Part shown: positions 1-9,386 of the stretch, in pieces
Layout: each line of letters opens with the position of its first letter
Position numbering within the stretch: position 1 is the first letter of the stretch
Origin: JBASNZ01 sp049657775
GTDB taxonomy: Bacteria > Actinomycetota > Coriobacteriia > Anaerosomatales > Anaerosomataceae
Assembly: GCA_049657775.1 (NCBI GenBank)
Contig: JBASNZ010000012.1
Coordinates: 1 to 64,000 of the forward strand
Direction: 5' to 3'
Length of the DNA stretch: 64,000 nt
Position numbers and translations under genes: made by a program
The notes under the pieces: model-generated
Told to the model about the DNA's origin: nothing
The model's input: only the letters and a program-made list of their open reading frames with translations
Database searches by the model: none

Positions 1-801
1 GGTCACATCTCCATCCGCCACGGTGCCCGCGGCATCAACTACGCGCCGGTCTCAGCGTGCGCGACCGGCAACCACGCTATCGGTGAGGCCGCCGAGGCCA
101 TCCGTCGCGGCGATGCCGACGCGATCATCGCTGGTGGATTCGACTGCGGCATCACACCGCTCGGCCTCGCAGGCTTCTGCGCCGCGCGTGCACTCTCGAC
201 GCGGAACGATGACCCGGCGGGTGCGTCCCGCCCGTTCGACAGCGGTCGTGACGGCTTCGTGATGGGAGAGGGCGGCGGCATCGTCGTGCTCGAGTCGTGG
301 GAGCATGCCGAGGCCCGCGGCGCAACCATCCTCGCTGAGATGGCCGGGTACGGAGCAACAGCGGACGCATACCATATGACGGCGCCCGCTCCCGACGGCA
401 ACGGCGCCCGACGCGCGATGATGGCCGCACTCAAGCAAGCAGGACTCGAGCCCACCGAGATCTCGTACATCAATGCGCACGGAACCTCGACACAGCTTGG
501 CGACAAAGCCGAGAGCGGCGCCATCAAGGGTGTGTTCGGCGACTCGGCGCCGCCCGTTTCCTCAACGAAGTCGATGACCGGACATCTTCTCGGCGGCTCA
601 GGGGCTCTTGAAGCGGTTGTCTGCGTTCAGGCGATCAACCGCGGCATCGTGCCTCCGACGATCAACCTGAGCGATCCGGATCCCGACTACGATCTTGACT
701 ACGTGCCGAACGTGGCGCGCGCGATCCACGTGGACGCGGCGCTCAGCAACTCCTTCGGCTTCGGCGGGCACAACGCCTGCCTGCTCTTCAAGCGGGCGTA
801 G
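1..801 (+). CDS. fabF: 3-oxoacyl-ACP synthase II (KAS II), 5' truncated
   Basis: Condensing enzyme of type II fatty-acid synthesis: it joins malonyl-ACP to a growing acyl-ACP in the cytoplasm. The reading frame is open from base 1, so the N-terminal part lies outside the window. What remains shows the thiolase-fold active site: nucleophile Cys in SACATGN (bases 58-60), His in NAHGTST (478-480) and the second His in KSMTGHLLG (583-585). The C-terminal NSFGFGGHN is also typical of KAS II. The stop codon shares its last base with the GTG start of rnc, so the two are probably cotranscribed. Family identity is firm. Length and start cannot be judged. Confidence 0.95.
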   Translation, partial: GHISIRHGARGINYAPVSACATGNHAIGEAAEAIRRGDADAIIAGGFDCGITPLGLAGFCAARALSTRNDDPAGASRPFDSGRDGFVMGEGGGIVVLESWEHAEARGATILAEMAGYGATADAYHMTAPAPDGNGARRAMMAALKQAGLEPTEISYINAHGTSTQLGDKAESGAIKGVFGDSAPPVSSTKSMTGHLLGGSGALEAVVCVQAINRGIVPPTINLSDPDPDYDLDYVPNVARAIHVDAALSNSFGFGGHNACLLFKRA

Positions 802-1493
802 TGGACGCATCCGCACGCATCGAGCGTGCCGAGGCGGCCCTCGGTCACGTGTTCGGCGATCGCTCCCTCGTGGAGTCCGCCCTCACGCACCCTTCCTACA
901 CAGCGGAGGTGCCGGGGTCGCCCTCGTACGAGCGCCTCGAATTCCTGGGCGACTCGGTCCTGGGGCTCGTTGTTGCCGAACGCTTGTACCGTGCGTATCC
1001 CGGCGCTGCGGAAGGCATTCTGACGCGCCGCAAGATCGCCGCAGTCTCAGGCGATCGCCTGGCCCTGGTGGCGGGGGAGCTTGGCCTTGCCGATCTCGTT
1101 TCATTCGGTAGAGGGGAGGCGCGCTCGGGTGACCGTGGCCGGGCATCGCTTCTTGAGAACGTGTTCGAGGCACTCATCGGGGCGGTCTACCTGGATGCAG
1201 GTCTTGATGCCGCTCGAGACGTCGTTTCGCGCCTGCTTTCGTCGGTTCTCGACCTTGAGGACATCGCGGCCGAGGACGACCCCAAGTCGCGTCTCCAGGA
1301 GTACACGCAGGCGCGGGGCGCCGGACTGCCCGAGTACCGCGTGGCGCACTCATCCGGGCCGCCACACGCACCGGAATTCAAAGTCGAGGTACTGCTCGGC
1401 GGACGCATCATGGGGGCGGGGACCGGGCGCTCGAAGAAGGAGGCCGAGAAGGCCGCGGCGAGCGCCGCGCTCGAGGCCGTCGACGCAGGATAG
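801..1493 (+). CDS. rnc: Ribonuclease III
   Basis: Double-strand-specific endoribonuclease that processes rRNA precursors and structured mRNAs. At 230 residues it is of normal length. The N-terminal catalytic domain carries the RNase III signature ERLEFLGDS (residues 44-52) and the second metal-binding stretch around E123 in FEALIGAVYLD. A double-stranded RNA-binding domain occupies roughly residues 160-226, with a basic GRSKKEAEKAAA helix. The GTG start overlaps the fabF stop by one base. It lies directly upstream of smc, the usual rnc-smc-ftsY order in Gram-positive bacteria. Confidence 0.96.
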   Translation: MDASARIERAEAALGHVFGDRSLVESALTHPSYTAEVPGSPSYERLEFLGDSVLGLVVAERLYRAYPGAAEGILTRRKIAAVSGDRLALVAGELGLADLVSFGRGEARSGDRGRASLLENVFEALIGAVYLDAGLDAARDVVSRLLSSVLDLEDIAAEDDPKSRLQEYTQARGAGLPEYRVAHSSGPPHAPEFKVEVLLGGRIMGAGTGRSKKEAEKAAASAALEAVDAG

Positions 1494-1520
1494 GGGCCCT
1501 TCGCGGGCACGTCGCTGTGA

Positions 1521-1526
1521 TAGCAT
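1521..1526 (+). promoter_or_regulatory. Possible extended -10 element upstream of smc
   Basis: TAGCAT preceded by TGA gives a TGn extended -10 element in the short gap after rnc, about 70 bases before the proposed smc start. I see no convincing -35 box at 16-18 bases, so this is only a candidate internal promoter. Confidence 0.3.
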
Positions 1527-1595
1527 TACTTCGCGTCCGTGGCGGCTGTCCACGACCGCGACACAGGTGTCAGCCCGCGCTCGAAAGGCTCGCCG

Positions 1596-4500
1596 TTGTA
1601 CCTCAAATCACTCACGCTCAAGGGCTTCAAGTCCTTTGCTGACCGCAGCAGGCTCCAGCTGGAGCCCGGCGTCGCCGTGGTCGTCGGACCCAACGGATCC
1701 GGCAAGTCCAACATCTCCGATTCAGTCCTGTGGGTGCTCGGCGAGCAGTCCGCCAAGTCCCTTCGCGGCAACTCCATGGAAGACGTCATCTTCGCGGGTT
1801 CCTCGGCGCGGCAGGCCGTCGGGGTAGCCGAGGTGGACCTCGTGCTGGACAACAGCGACGGCACACTTCCGCTGGAGTTCGATGAGGTCACCATCACCCG
1901 CCGCATGTTCCGCAACGGTGAGAGCGAGTATCTCATCAACCAGACGCCCTCCAGGCTCATGGACGTGCAGGAGCTCCTCCACGACACTGGTCTGGGTCGC
2001 GACACACACTCGATCATCTCCCAGGGTCGCCTGGATGAGGTCCTCAACTCCCGGCCGGAGGATCGGCGCGCGCTTATCGAAGAGGCGGCTGGCGTTCTCA
2101 AGCACAAGAAGCGCAAGGAACGCGCGCTCAGGAAGCTCACGTCCATGGACGTGCACGTGGAGCGCATCCGGGACATCCTCGCCGAGATCGACCGTCAGCT
2201 CCGACCGCTACAGCGTCAGGCGACCAAGGCGTCCGAGTATCGCGACATAGCCTCCGAGCTGCGTGACCTCGAGATCGGCATCGCGGTTTCCGACCTGCGG
2301 GGACTTCAGGGCGAGTGGGATGGCGTTGAGAAACGCGAGCGCGAGCAGGACGCCGAGGTAGAACTGGCACGCTACCGTCTTGCCGAGAAGGAGCGCGAGC
2401 TTGCCAAGTTCCAGTCGCTTCTCGAGGAGAAGGGACTGTTCGTCGGCGATCTCTCCGAGCAGCGACGTCGCCTGCAGTCGGTCCTCGAACGCCTCAACTC
2501 CGGGCTGCTCCTCTTAGAGGAGAAGGGCAAGAACCTGGTCGAGCGCCTCTCGGAGTTGCGGCAGAAGATACATCACAGCGAGTCCCGCCTTGGCCAACGC
2601 GACGCCGAGGCACAGCAGATGATCGAGGAGCGCTCCGTCACCGAGGCTCGCCTGCAGGCGCTCTACACGCAGCTTGGTGAGTTGCGTCGAGAGTCCGAGG
2701 CCGTCAAGAAGGAACGCCTCGCCGCCGAGGACGCCTTGTCCGTCGCGCTTGGCGAGCAGCGCCGCGCGCGCAAGGAAGTCGACGACGCGCGCAGCGAGCT
2801 CGCTACGGTCCAGCAGCAGCTCTCCGCCTTCAGCCTCGAGTCCGAGCTGTTGGCCGAGCGTACGGAGGCTCTGCGCACCCAACGAACGGCCGTGGCGCAG
2901 ACCCTCTCGGCTCGCCGGGATCGGGTCGAATCGCTTGCCGCACGGCTCGACCGTGCACGCAAGGAGGCCGCGCTCGCCGAGTCCGACGTGGACAAGCGTG
3001 TGCGACTGCTCGAAAGCCGTCGCGCCGACCTTGCGATCCGCCGGGACGAACTCTCCGAGGTTCGCGCCGAGATCCGGGCACTTGAAGAGGTCGACCGCGC
3101 ATTCGAGTCGGCTTCGCCGGCGCTCGCATGGCTCATGTCCAAGGAGCGCGAGCTCCCCGACGTGGTAGGCCCCCTGGCCGAGCAGGTCAGCACGACCGAA
3201 GAGTACGAGACGATCGTGGAGAACGCGCTCGGCAGCGACATGTTCTGCGTCCTGCTTCGCTCCTCGGCGTCCACCGGTTCGGTCGTGGGCATGCTCGAGT
3301 CCAACGGAGTGGGTGATTTCGTGCTGCTGCCGCTCGACGGCGCCGCGCTCACATGCCCCCAGGGTCCGGGCACGCCGCTCATGGATGTCATAACGTGCGC
3401 CGACGATGTGCGCGGTGCGGTCTCGTCGCTCATCGGCGACATCCGCGTGGTTGATTCGCTCGAGGACGCACTTCGCGCGGCGGCGGGCGAGAGCACGTGT
3501 AGGTTCGCCACCCGCGAGGGTCACATCGTGTGGCCTTCGGGCAAACTCCGCGTCGGTCCTCAGGCGACCCAGGACTCGAACGTCCTCGGTCGCAAGCGTC
3601 GCATCACCGAGCTTCGCGACCGGCTCGCAGCCGTTGACGCCGCACTCGGGGAGGCCGAGGCCGCGGTCGTGTCCGCCGAGGAGGCGCTTGCGGCCGCCCA
3701 GCAGGACGCGCTCGAGCTCACCCAGTCGATCGCAGGACTCGGCGCAGAGGTCTCCTCGGCACGCGAGGAGGTCGGCAGGCTCGAGCAGTCGATCACAGAC
3801 ATCGACGCCGAGGGAGCACGCATCGACGTGCGGGTTCGGCAGATCGAGGAGAAGACCGCCAAGGACCGGCCGACGGAACGCACGCTGTCCGACACCATCG
3901 CCAAGGGGCTCGTGCGCATCGACGAGCTGGAGGAACTGGCCGTCACCAGGCGCGAGGAGCGCGATCTTCGCTTCCGTGACGAGACCGCGGTTCAGAACCG
4001 CCTGTCCACCTGCCAGGTCGAGATTGCCGCCGTCTCAGAGCGCGAGGTACACCTCAAGCGGCGCCACTCGGGGATCACCAGCGAGCTTGAAGAGCTCACG
4101 GTGCTCGTGGAGCAGTCCCGCATGACCGAGGAGGCCCTGGAGATGCTCCGGGGACGCCTGCAGCCGCTGCACGACCTCTATGGCCTGCTTCTGGAACGCG
4201 CGGACCACTGGGCCATGCGGCTGCGCGATCGCGCCCGATTCGAGCAGGCGGACTCCGAGTCGCTCCGCTCCACGATCCACAGCGCGCAGGACGCGGTTCG
4301 CGAGGCCCAGACCGCGATCGACGACCTGAACGAGGGCATGGCCGAGATACGCGTTGAGAAGGGACAGCTCGAGATCCAGGTGCGCACCGCCGCCTCCCGG
4401 ATCGTCGAGGAGCTCGGCCTGCCGCTTGAGTCAGCGCTGGCGACAGAACCCATCACCGATCGCGAGCGTGCCGTCGAGTCCGCACATCGCCTTCGTAAGC

Positions 4501-5138
4501 GAATCGCCAACCTGGGGCCGGTCAATCCCGTCGCGGTAGAGGAGTACGACCAGCTCAAGGCCCGGCGCGAGTTCCTGCAGCGGCAGCTTGAGGACCTGCT
4601 GTCTTCGCGCGCCGCGCTGCAGAAGGTGGTGGCGGCGATCGACCGCAAGATGAGGGACCGTTTCCTCGAGACCTTCGAGCTTGTCGATCACCACTTCCAG
4701 GAGATCTTCTCGGTGCTGTTCCCCGGCGGACAGTCCTCACTTGCGCTCACAGACCCTGACGACCCCGAGACCACCGGCGTCGAGGTCGTTGCCCAGCCCC
4801 GGGGTAAGCGACTGCAGAAGATGTCGCTCCTCTCGGGTGGCGAGAAATCGCTCACCGCGCTCGCGCTGCTCTTCGCGGTCTACCGGACGCGTCCGTGCCC
4901 GTTCTACATCCTCGACGAGGTGGAGGCAGCACTCGACGACACCAACCTCCGCCGGTTCATCGCGTTCGTGGACAGCCTGCGCAACCACACGCAGTTCATC
5001 GTCGTGTCCCATCAGCGCCGCACCATGGAGATGGCCGACGTCCTCTACGGCGTGTCCATGCAGGCCGACGGTGTCAGCAAGGTCGTGAGCCAACGCCTTG
5101 ACCGTGCCATAGCCGAGGCCGAGGCGAACCCCGCGTGA
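1596..5138 (+). CDS. smc: Chromosome segregation protein SMC
   Basis: ATPase of the SMC-ScpAB condensin that compacts and segregates the nucleoid. I choose the TTG at 1596 (product MYLKSLTLKGFKSFA) over the longer GTG frame at 1539. It has GAAAGG seven bases upstream and begins exactly where family members begin, giving 1180 residues. Walker A GPNGSGKS is at 31-38, a long coiled coil is interrupted by a hinge at roughly 510-660, and a second coiled coil follows. The ABC signature LSGGEKS is at 1079-1085 and Walker B FYILDE at 1103-1108. The stop overlaps the ftsY start by four bases (GTGA), which indicates translational coupling. Confidence 0.96.
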   Translation: MYLKSLTLKGFKSFADRSRLQLEPGVAVVVGPNGSGKSNISDSVLWVLGEQSAKSLRGNSMEDVIFAGSSARQAVGVAEVDLVLDNSDGTLPLEFDEVTITRRMFRNGESEYLINQTPSRLMDVQELLHDTGLGRDTHSIISQGRLDEVLNSRPEDRRALIEEAAGVLKHKKRKERALRKLTSMDVHVERIRDILAEIDRQLRPLQRQATKASEYRDIASELRDLEIGIAVSDLRGLQGEWDGVEKREREQDAEVELARYRLAEKERELAKFQSLLEEKGLFVGDLSEQRRRLQSVLERLNSGLLLLEEKGKNLVERLSELRQKIHHSESRLGQRDAEAQQMIEERSVTEARLQALYTQLGELRRESEAVKKERLAAEDALSVALGEQRRARKEVDDARSELATVQQQLSAFSLESELLAERTEALRTQRTAVAQTLSARRDRVESLAARLDRARKEAALAESDVDKRVRLLESRRADLAIRRDELSEVRAEIRALEEVDRAFESASPALAWLMSKERELPDVVGPLAEQVSTTEEYETIVENALGSDMFCVLLRSSASTGSVVGMLESNGVGDFVLLPLDGAALTCPQGPGTPLMDVITCADDVRGAVSSLIGDIRVVDSLEDALRAAAGESTCRFATREGHIVWPSGKLRVGPQATQDSNVLGRKRRITELRDRLAAVDAALGEAEAAVVSAEEALAAAQQDALELTQSIAGLGAEVSSAREEVGRLEQSITDIDAEGARIDVRVRQIEEKTAKDRPTERTLSDTIAKGLVRIDELEELAVTRREERDLRFRDETAVQNRLSTCQVEIAAVSEREVHLKRRHSGITSELEELTVLVEQSRMTEEALEMLRGRLQPLHDLYGLLLERADHWAMRLRDRARFEQADSESLRSTIHSAQDAVREAQTAIDDLNEGMAEIRVEKGQLEIQVRTAASRIVEELGLPLESALATEPITDRERAVESAHRLRKRIANLGPVNPVAVEEYDQLKARREFLQRQLEDLLSSRAALQKVVAAIDRKMRDRFLETFELVDHHFQEIFSVLFPGGQSSLALTDPDDPETTGVEVVAQPRGKRLQKMSLLSGGEKSLTALALLFAVYRTRPCPFYILDEVEAALDDTNLRRFIAFVDSLRNHTQFIVVSHQRRTMEMADVLYGVSMQADGVSKVVSQRLDRAIAEAEANPA

Positions 5139-6049
5139 CACCGTCGTGGTTCGATCGCCTCTCTGGAGGGCTCACCCGCACGCGCGAGCAGCTGGGTGGG
5201 CAGCTCAATGTCTTGCTCAGACGCGGTCCTGATCTTGACGAGTCGTTCTGGAGCGACCTTGAGGACTCGCTCATCGCGGCCGACATGGGCGTGACCGCCG
5301 TGACCGAGATGATCGACACCCTGCGCGACTCCGCTGCCCGTAAGGCGCTGCCGGACGCCGCGGCGGTGCTCGATCACCTGATCGCTGAGATAGCGGGGGA
5401 GTTCGCCCCGCTTGAATCGGATTTCCTTTCAGAGGGCAGCGCGATCGTCATCGTCGTCGGCATCAACGGAACAGGGAAGACGACCACCGTCGGCAAGATC
5501 GCCAAGGAGGCTTCCGACGCCGGGCGCACGGTCCTCATCGGCTCCGGAGACACCTTCCGGGCGGCGGCCATCGAGCAGCTCCACGTGTGGGCGGACCGCG
5601 CGTCGGTACCCATCGTCGAGCGTCCGCGGGGCACGGACCCCGCATCGGTCGCGTTCGACGCAGTGAAAGACGGTGAGACGCGCAACGTCGACCTGCTGCT
5701 CATCGACACCGCAGGCAGGTTGCACACGTCCAAAGACCTCATGGCCGAGCTCACGAAGATCCAGCGCATCGTCAAGCGCGAGAGCTCGTTACCGGTCTAC
5801 ACGCTGCTCGTGATGGATGCGACGACTGGCCAGAACGGGATAACCCAGGCTCGCGAGTTCAACGCCGCGCTCGACTTGGACGCACTCGTGCTCACCAAGT
5901 TGGACGGGACGGCCAAGGGCGGCATCGCGGTCGCGGTCTCCCGGGAACTCGGGATACCCATCCTTCGTGTCGGAGTGGGGGAGTCGGCGGACGACATGCA
6001 CCGATTCGACCCCGACGAATTCGCGAGGGCACTCCTCGGTAGGCAGTGA
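5135..6049 (+). CDS. ftsY: Signal recognition particle receptor FtsY
   Basis: SRP-receptor GTPase that docks SRP-ribosome complexes at the membrane. The product is 304 residues with only a short N-terminal region before the four-helix N domain, so it lacks the long acidic A domain of enterobacterial FtsY, as is usual in Gram-positives. GTPase motifs: GINGTGKTT (109-117), DTAGRLH and LTKLDGTAKGG. It overlaps smc and the following lepB by four bases each. The partner GTPase Ffh is encoded one gene downstream. Confidence 0.96.
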   Translation: MTPSWFDRLSGGLTRTREQLGGQLNVLLRRGPDLDESFWSDLEDSLIAADMGVTAVTEMIDTLRDSAARKALPDAAAVLDHLIAEIAGEFAPLESDFLSEGSAIVIVVGINGTGKTTTVGKIAKEASDAGRTVLIGSGDTFRAAAIEQLHVWADRASVPIVERPRGTDPASVAFDAVKDGETRNVDLLLIDTAGRLHTSKDLMAELTKIQRIVKRESSLPVYTLLVMDATTGQNGITQAREFNAALDLDALVLTKLDGTAKGGIAVAVSRELGIPILRVGVGESADDMHRFDPDEFARALLGRQ

Positions 6050-6624
6050 TCGCGGTGCCCTCGAGTGAGTGGACGTTCATCCCGTTCCGGGCGAAGGACC
6101 GCACGCTTCTCGTGCCTGCGATACTCCTGCTTGCACTGCTCTCGACGATCCTCGTTGTGTTCTTCGGCCTCAACACGCCGATCACCGTCGATGGGGACTC
6201 GATGTACCCGACGCTCCACACCACTGACAAGCTGCTCGTACAGAAGAGCTACCCGACACCGCGCAGAGGCGACATCGTCTCGGCGCACGTGATCGACAAA
6301 GGACAGCCCGCCGAGGTCATCAAGCGCGTCATCGGACTTCCGGGCGACACCATCGAGATCGTGGGGGACAACGCGATCATCAACGGCTCTCCCGAAAGCG
6401 GGGAGTATGACGTCCTCACCGACCCCGCGAACACCGAGTACCGTACGCTTCCATTCGTGGTGCCTGACGGCCACGTCTTCCTGCTCGGCGATAACCGGCC
6501 CGTCTCCGAGGACAGCCGCTTCTTTGGGGCCGTTCCCCTGACCGATATCGAGGGGCGCGCCGTTGCGATCTACGCTCCCATCCACCGCATCCGCCTCATT
6601 GACCCCAGCGCGTCAGGCCCGTAG
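6046..6624 (+). CDS. lepB: Signal peptidase I (first copy)
   Basis: Membrane serine protease that removes signal peptides from Sec/Tat-exported proteins. It has 192 residues: one N-terminal transmembrane helix (about 21-42), then the periplasmic-type catalytic domain. The Ser-Lys dyad is visible as S52 in GDSMYPT and K93 in EVIKRVIGLPGD; box E GDNRPVSEDSRFFG follows. The GTG start overlaps the ftsY stop; a second GTG nine bases later would also work. Its place between the two SRP GTPase genes ftsY and ffh fits a protein-export operon. A second, divergent signal peptidase gene lies at 10135-10758. Confidence 0.93.
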   Translation: MIAVPSSEWTFIPFRAKDRTLLVPAILLLALLSTILVVFFGLNTPITVDGDSMYPTLHTTDKLLVQKSYPTPRRGDIVSAHVIDKGQPAEVIKRVIGLPGDTIEIVGDNAIINGSPESGEYDVLTDPANTEYRTLPFVVPDGHVFLLGDNRPVSEDSRFFGAVPLTDIEGRAVAIYAPIHRIRLIDPSASGP

Positions 6625-6657
6625 CCTAGAGACTCCGCAACCAAGGCAAGGATCCTC

Positions 6658-8013
6658 ATGTTCCAGAACCTCACCGACCGGCTTTCGGCCGTCTTCAGCA
6701 AGCTGACGAATCGCGGCGCTCTTTCCGAGGCGGACGTGGACGCGGCCATGCGCGAAGTGCGCATGGCGCTGCTCGAAGCAGACGTCAACTTCAAGGTGGT
6801 CAAGGAGTTCGTGGCCAAGGTACGCGAGCGTGCGGTCGGCTCCGACGTGCTCAAGAGCCTCACTCCCGGCCAGATGGTCATCAAGATCGTGCTTGAGGAA
6901 ATGACTGCCCTCATGGGGGGCGCCGAGGCACGCCTGACCCTCTCGGGCAGGGTGCCGAACGTCATCATGCTCGTCGGCCTTCAGGGCTCCGGAAAGACCA
7001 CGGCCGCCGCCAAGCTCGCCCGACTGCTGCGGAAGCAGGGCCGACACCCGATGCTTGTGGCCTGCGACGTCTACCGACCCGCAGCCATCGATCAGCTCGA
7101 AGCGCTCGGCCGCGAACTCGATGTACCCGTGTATCGCGGGGAGGGCAGCGACGCGGTCGCCATCGCACGGGCCGGTGTCAAGGACGCCCTCGACCGTCTT
7201 CGTGACGTTGTCATCGTCGACACCGCGGGTCGCCTCCATGTCGATGAGGACATGATGGCAGAGGCGGCGGCGATCAAGGCGGCGGTCAAACCCGACCAGA
7301 TCCTCATGGTGGTGGACGCCATGACTGGCCAGGATGCCGTCAATGCGGCGTCGGCATTCGCGGAGCGCGTGGACTTCGACGGCGTTATCATCACCAAGCT
7401 CGACGGCGACGCACGCGGAGGTGCGGCTCTGTCGGTGCGCTCGGTCACCGGAAAACCCGTCCTGTTCGCGGGTGTCGGGGAAAAGCTCGACGCGCTCGAA
7501 CCGTTCCGTCCTGACGCCATGGCACGCCGGATCCTCGGCATGGGAGACGTGCTCTCGCTTATCGAGAAGGCGCAGGAGACGTTCGACGAGCAAACCGCCA
7601 AGGAGACCGAGGAGCGGCTCCGCGCAGGGTCGTTCACCCTCGATGACTTCTTGCAGCAGCTCAAGCAGATCAAGAAGATGGGCTCGCTCAAGGACCTGCT
7701 GCAGATGATACCGGGGGCGAACAAACTCCCGAAGGACGTTGAGCTCGATGAAGGCGCTCTTGGCCGTACTGAGGCGATCATCTCGTCGATGACCGCACGG
7801 GAGCGAGCCAAGCCCGCGATCATCAACGGCGCCCGTCGCGAACGCATCGCGAAAGGGGCGGGGGTCACGGTCTTCGATGTGAACCAGATGCTCAAGCAGT
7901 TCGCGCAAACCCAGAAGATGCTCAAGCAGATGCAATCCATGCAGGGCAAGGGCAAACGTCGTCGCGGCTTTCCCGGCGCCGGATTCCCCGGCGGAGGCTT
8001 CCCGATGCAGTAG
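6658..8013 (+). CDS. ffh: Signal recognition particle protein Ffh
   Basis: SRP54 GTPase that binds 4.5S/6S RNA and the signal sequences of nascent membrane proteins. It has 451 residues with the NG domain: P-loop GLQGSGKTT (107-115), DTAGRLHVDEDMM and TKLDGDARGG. The methionine-rich M domain ends in a basic Gly/Phe/Pro/Met tail (KGKRRRGFPGAGFPGG). The ATG start has a weak Shine-Dalgarno sequence (CAAGG). It ends an export gene group (ftsY-lepB-ffh) and is followed by a promoter for rpsP. Confidence 0.96.
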   Translation: MFQNLTDRLSAVFSKLTNRGALSEADVDAAMREVRMALLEADVNFKVVKEFVAKVRERAVGSDVLKSLTPGQMVIKIVLEEMTALMGGAEARLTLSGRVPNVIMLVGLQGSGKTTAAAKLARLLRKQGRHPMLVACDVYRPAAIDQLEALGRELDVPVYRGEGSDAVAIARAGVKDALDRLRDVVIVDTAGRLHVDEDMMAEAAAIKAAVKPDQILMVVDAMTGQDAVNAASAFAERVDFDGVIITKLDGDARGGAALSVRSVTGKPVLFAGVGEKLDALEPFRPDAMARRILGMGDVLSLIEKAQETFDEQTAKETEERLRAGSFTLDDFLQQLKQIKKMGSLKDLLQMIPGANKLPKDVELDEGALGRTEAIISSMTARERAKPAIINGARRERIAKGAGVTVFDVNQMLKQFAQTQKMLKQMQSMQGKGKRRRGFPGAGFPGGGFPMQ

Positions 8014-8025
8014 AGCGTCCTTCTT

Positions 8026-8054
8026 TTGACCCTGTTTGGCATGTGTCGTATCAT
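8026..8054 (+). promoter_or_regulatory. Housekeeping-type promoter for the rpsP operon
   Basis: TTGACC (8026-8031) and TATCAT (8049-8054) are separated by exactly 17 bases, close to the primary sigma factor consensus. The 60-base leader before rpsP holds a seven-base-pair hairpin (8078-8084 with 8089-8095, loop CAGG, one G-U pair) that could affect translation. The downstream unit is rpsP-khpA-rimM-trmD-lepB. Confidence 0.7.
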
Positions 8055-8115
8055 TGGTCGCTGCTTTTGCTCACGGTGGTGGCACAGGTGCCGCCCTACA
8101 CGGAGGTGAACTGTT

Positions 8116-8613
8116 TTGGCAGTCAAGATCCGCCTGGCGCGCGCTGGCGCAAAGAAGGCGCCGTTCTATCGCGTGGTCGCGGCCGACTCACGCGCACCGC
8201 GCGATGGCCGCTTTATCGAGATCCTCGGACGCTACAACCCCCGCACGCAGCCCTCAACGGTGGAACTCGAGATCGAGAAGATCGATGCGTGGCTCGCGAA
8301 GGGTGCCCAGCCGACCGAGGCAGCCGGCAAGCTGATCGCCATCGCCAAGGGTGAGAAGACGGCTCCTACTGGTGGCACCAAACTCTCCAAGAAGGCCGCA
8401 GCAAAGGCTGAGGCCGACGCCAAGGCCGCCGCCGAGGCCGCTGCGAAGCCGGTCGAGGAGCCCGCAGTCGAGGAGTCCGCAGTCGAGGAGTCCGCAGTCG
8501 AGGCGCCTGCCGCCGAGGAAGCTCCCATTGGGGAAGCTCCCGCTGAGGAAGCTCCCGCTGAGGAGCCGGCAGTCGAGGAAGCTCCCGCCGAAGACGCCCC
8601 TGAGGCTGAGTAG
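8116..8613 (+). CDS. rpsP: 30S ribosomal protein S16 with long acidic tail
   Basis: Small-subunit ribosomal protein. The first 80 or so residues (VKIRLARAGAKKAPFYRVV, then FIEILGRYNP) are canonical S16. The start is TTG at 8116, with GGAGGTG seven bases upstream. The protein is 165 residues, nearly twice the usual length. Residues from about 95 to the end form an Ala/Glu/Pro-rich tail built of short imperfect repeats (AVEES, EEAPA), matching tandem 15-base DNA repeats at about 8460-8590. Tails like this occur in some actinobacterial ribosomal proteins; a function is not known to me. Confidence 0.93.
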   Translation: MAVKIRLARAGAKKAPFYRVVAADSRAPRDGRFIEILGRYNPRTQPSTVELEIEKIDAWLAKGAQPTEAAGKLIAIAKGEKTAPTGGTKLSKKAAAKAEADAKAAAEAAAKPVEEPAVEESAVEESAVEAPAAEEAPIGEAPAEEAPAEEPAVEEAPAEDAPEAE

Positions 8614-8616
8614 CAC

Positions 8617-8865
8617 ATGAGCCCCACGGCCAACATCGATGAGCTCGTCGATTTTCTCGTCAAGTCACTTGTCGAGCATCCTGACGAGGTCAACATCGAG
8701 AAGCGTTCCACTGGAGACGGTACCTTGTACGAGATCTCGCTTCACAGCGACGACGTCGGCAAGGTCATCGGTCGTCAGGGCCGCGTGATCAAGGCGATCC
8801 GCACGCTCGTGCGCGCCGCTGCTTCCGTCGATGGCGGCGACGCGTCGGTGGAGGTCATAGGCTAA
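8617..8865 (+). CDS. khpA: KH-domain RNA-binding protein KhpA
   Basis: An 82-residue protein that is essentially one type II KH domain, with the nucleic-acid-binding GxxG loop in VGKVIGRQGRVIKAIRTLV. KhpA acts with KhpB in RNA binding and affects cell size and division in Gram-positive bacteria. The position between rpsP and rimM is the standard one. The start codon is three bases after the rpsP stop. Confidence 0.93.
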   Translation: MSPTANIDELVDFLVKSLVEHPDEVNIEKRSTGDGTLYEISLHSDDVGKVIGRQGRVIKAIRTLVRAAASVDGGDASVEVIG

Positions 8866-8870
8866 GCACC

Positions 8871-9383
8871 ATGGACGCGCCGTACGTTACCGTCGCGCGC
8901 GTTATCAAGACGCACGGACTTCAAGGGGAGGTCGCGGTCAAGATGCTCGCGGACCTTCCCTTGTCTGCGCTCAAAGGCCTGCGAGTCTGGCTCGTCCCGC
9001 CACCCGATGAACTCCGGGAGACGGCGATCCTCGGTGTCAGACAGGGTCCCAAGGGACCACTTCTGACTCTGGAGGGCGTGACCGACCTCTCCGTTGCGCG
9101 AGGCGTGTGTGGAACGTCGGTGCTGGTGCGTGCGAACGACGTCGAGGGGCTCATCGGCGAAGAAGAACCCGATGTTGTCGGCATGACCATATCGGACGAT
9201 GCACACGGCGTGCTGGGCACGGTCGTGGACGTGATCGTCACCGGCGCCAACGACGTGTGGGTCGTGCGAGGTTCACTGGGTGAGATACTGCTTCCGGTGA
9301 TCGATGACGTGTTGCTCGAGTATGACGAGGACACAGACACGATGAAGGTTCGCTTGTTACCAGGATTGCTGGACGAGGACTAG
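8871..9383 (+). CDS. rimM: Ribosome maturation factor RimM
   Basis: Late 30S maturation factor that binds S19 and helps 16S head assembly. The 170 residues show the N-terminal RimM beta-barrel (VTVARVIKTHGLQGEVAVK) and a C-terminal PRC-barrel region (GVLGTVVDVI ... GEILLPVIDDVLLEYDEDT). It starts five bases after khpA ends and ends three bases before trmD, in the conserved rpsP-khpA-rimM-trmD-rplS order. Confidence 0.93.
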   Translation: MDAPYVTVARVIKTHGLQGEVAVKMLADLPLSALKGLRVWLVPPPDELRETAILGVRQGPKGPLLTLEGVTDLSVARGVCGTSVLVRANDVEGLIGEEEPDVVGMTISDDAHGVLGTVVDVIVTGANDVWVVRGSLGEILLPVIDDVLLEYDEDTDTMKVRLLPGLLDED

Positions 9384-9386
9384 ACC

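Noticed and set aside
1539..1595. Longer smc start at GTG 1539
   Set aside because: The extra 19 residues are not part of the SMC family and the site lacks a Shine-Dalgarno sequence, unlike TTG 1596.
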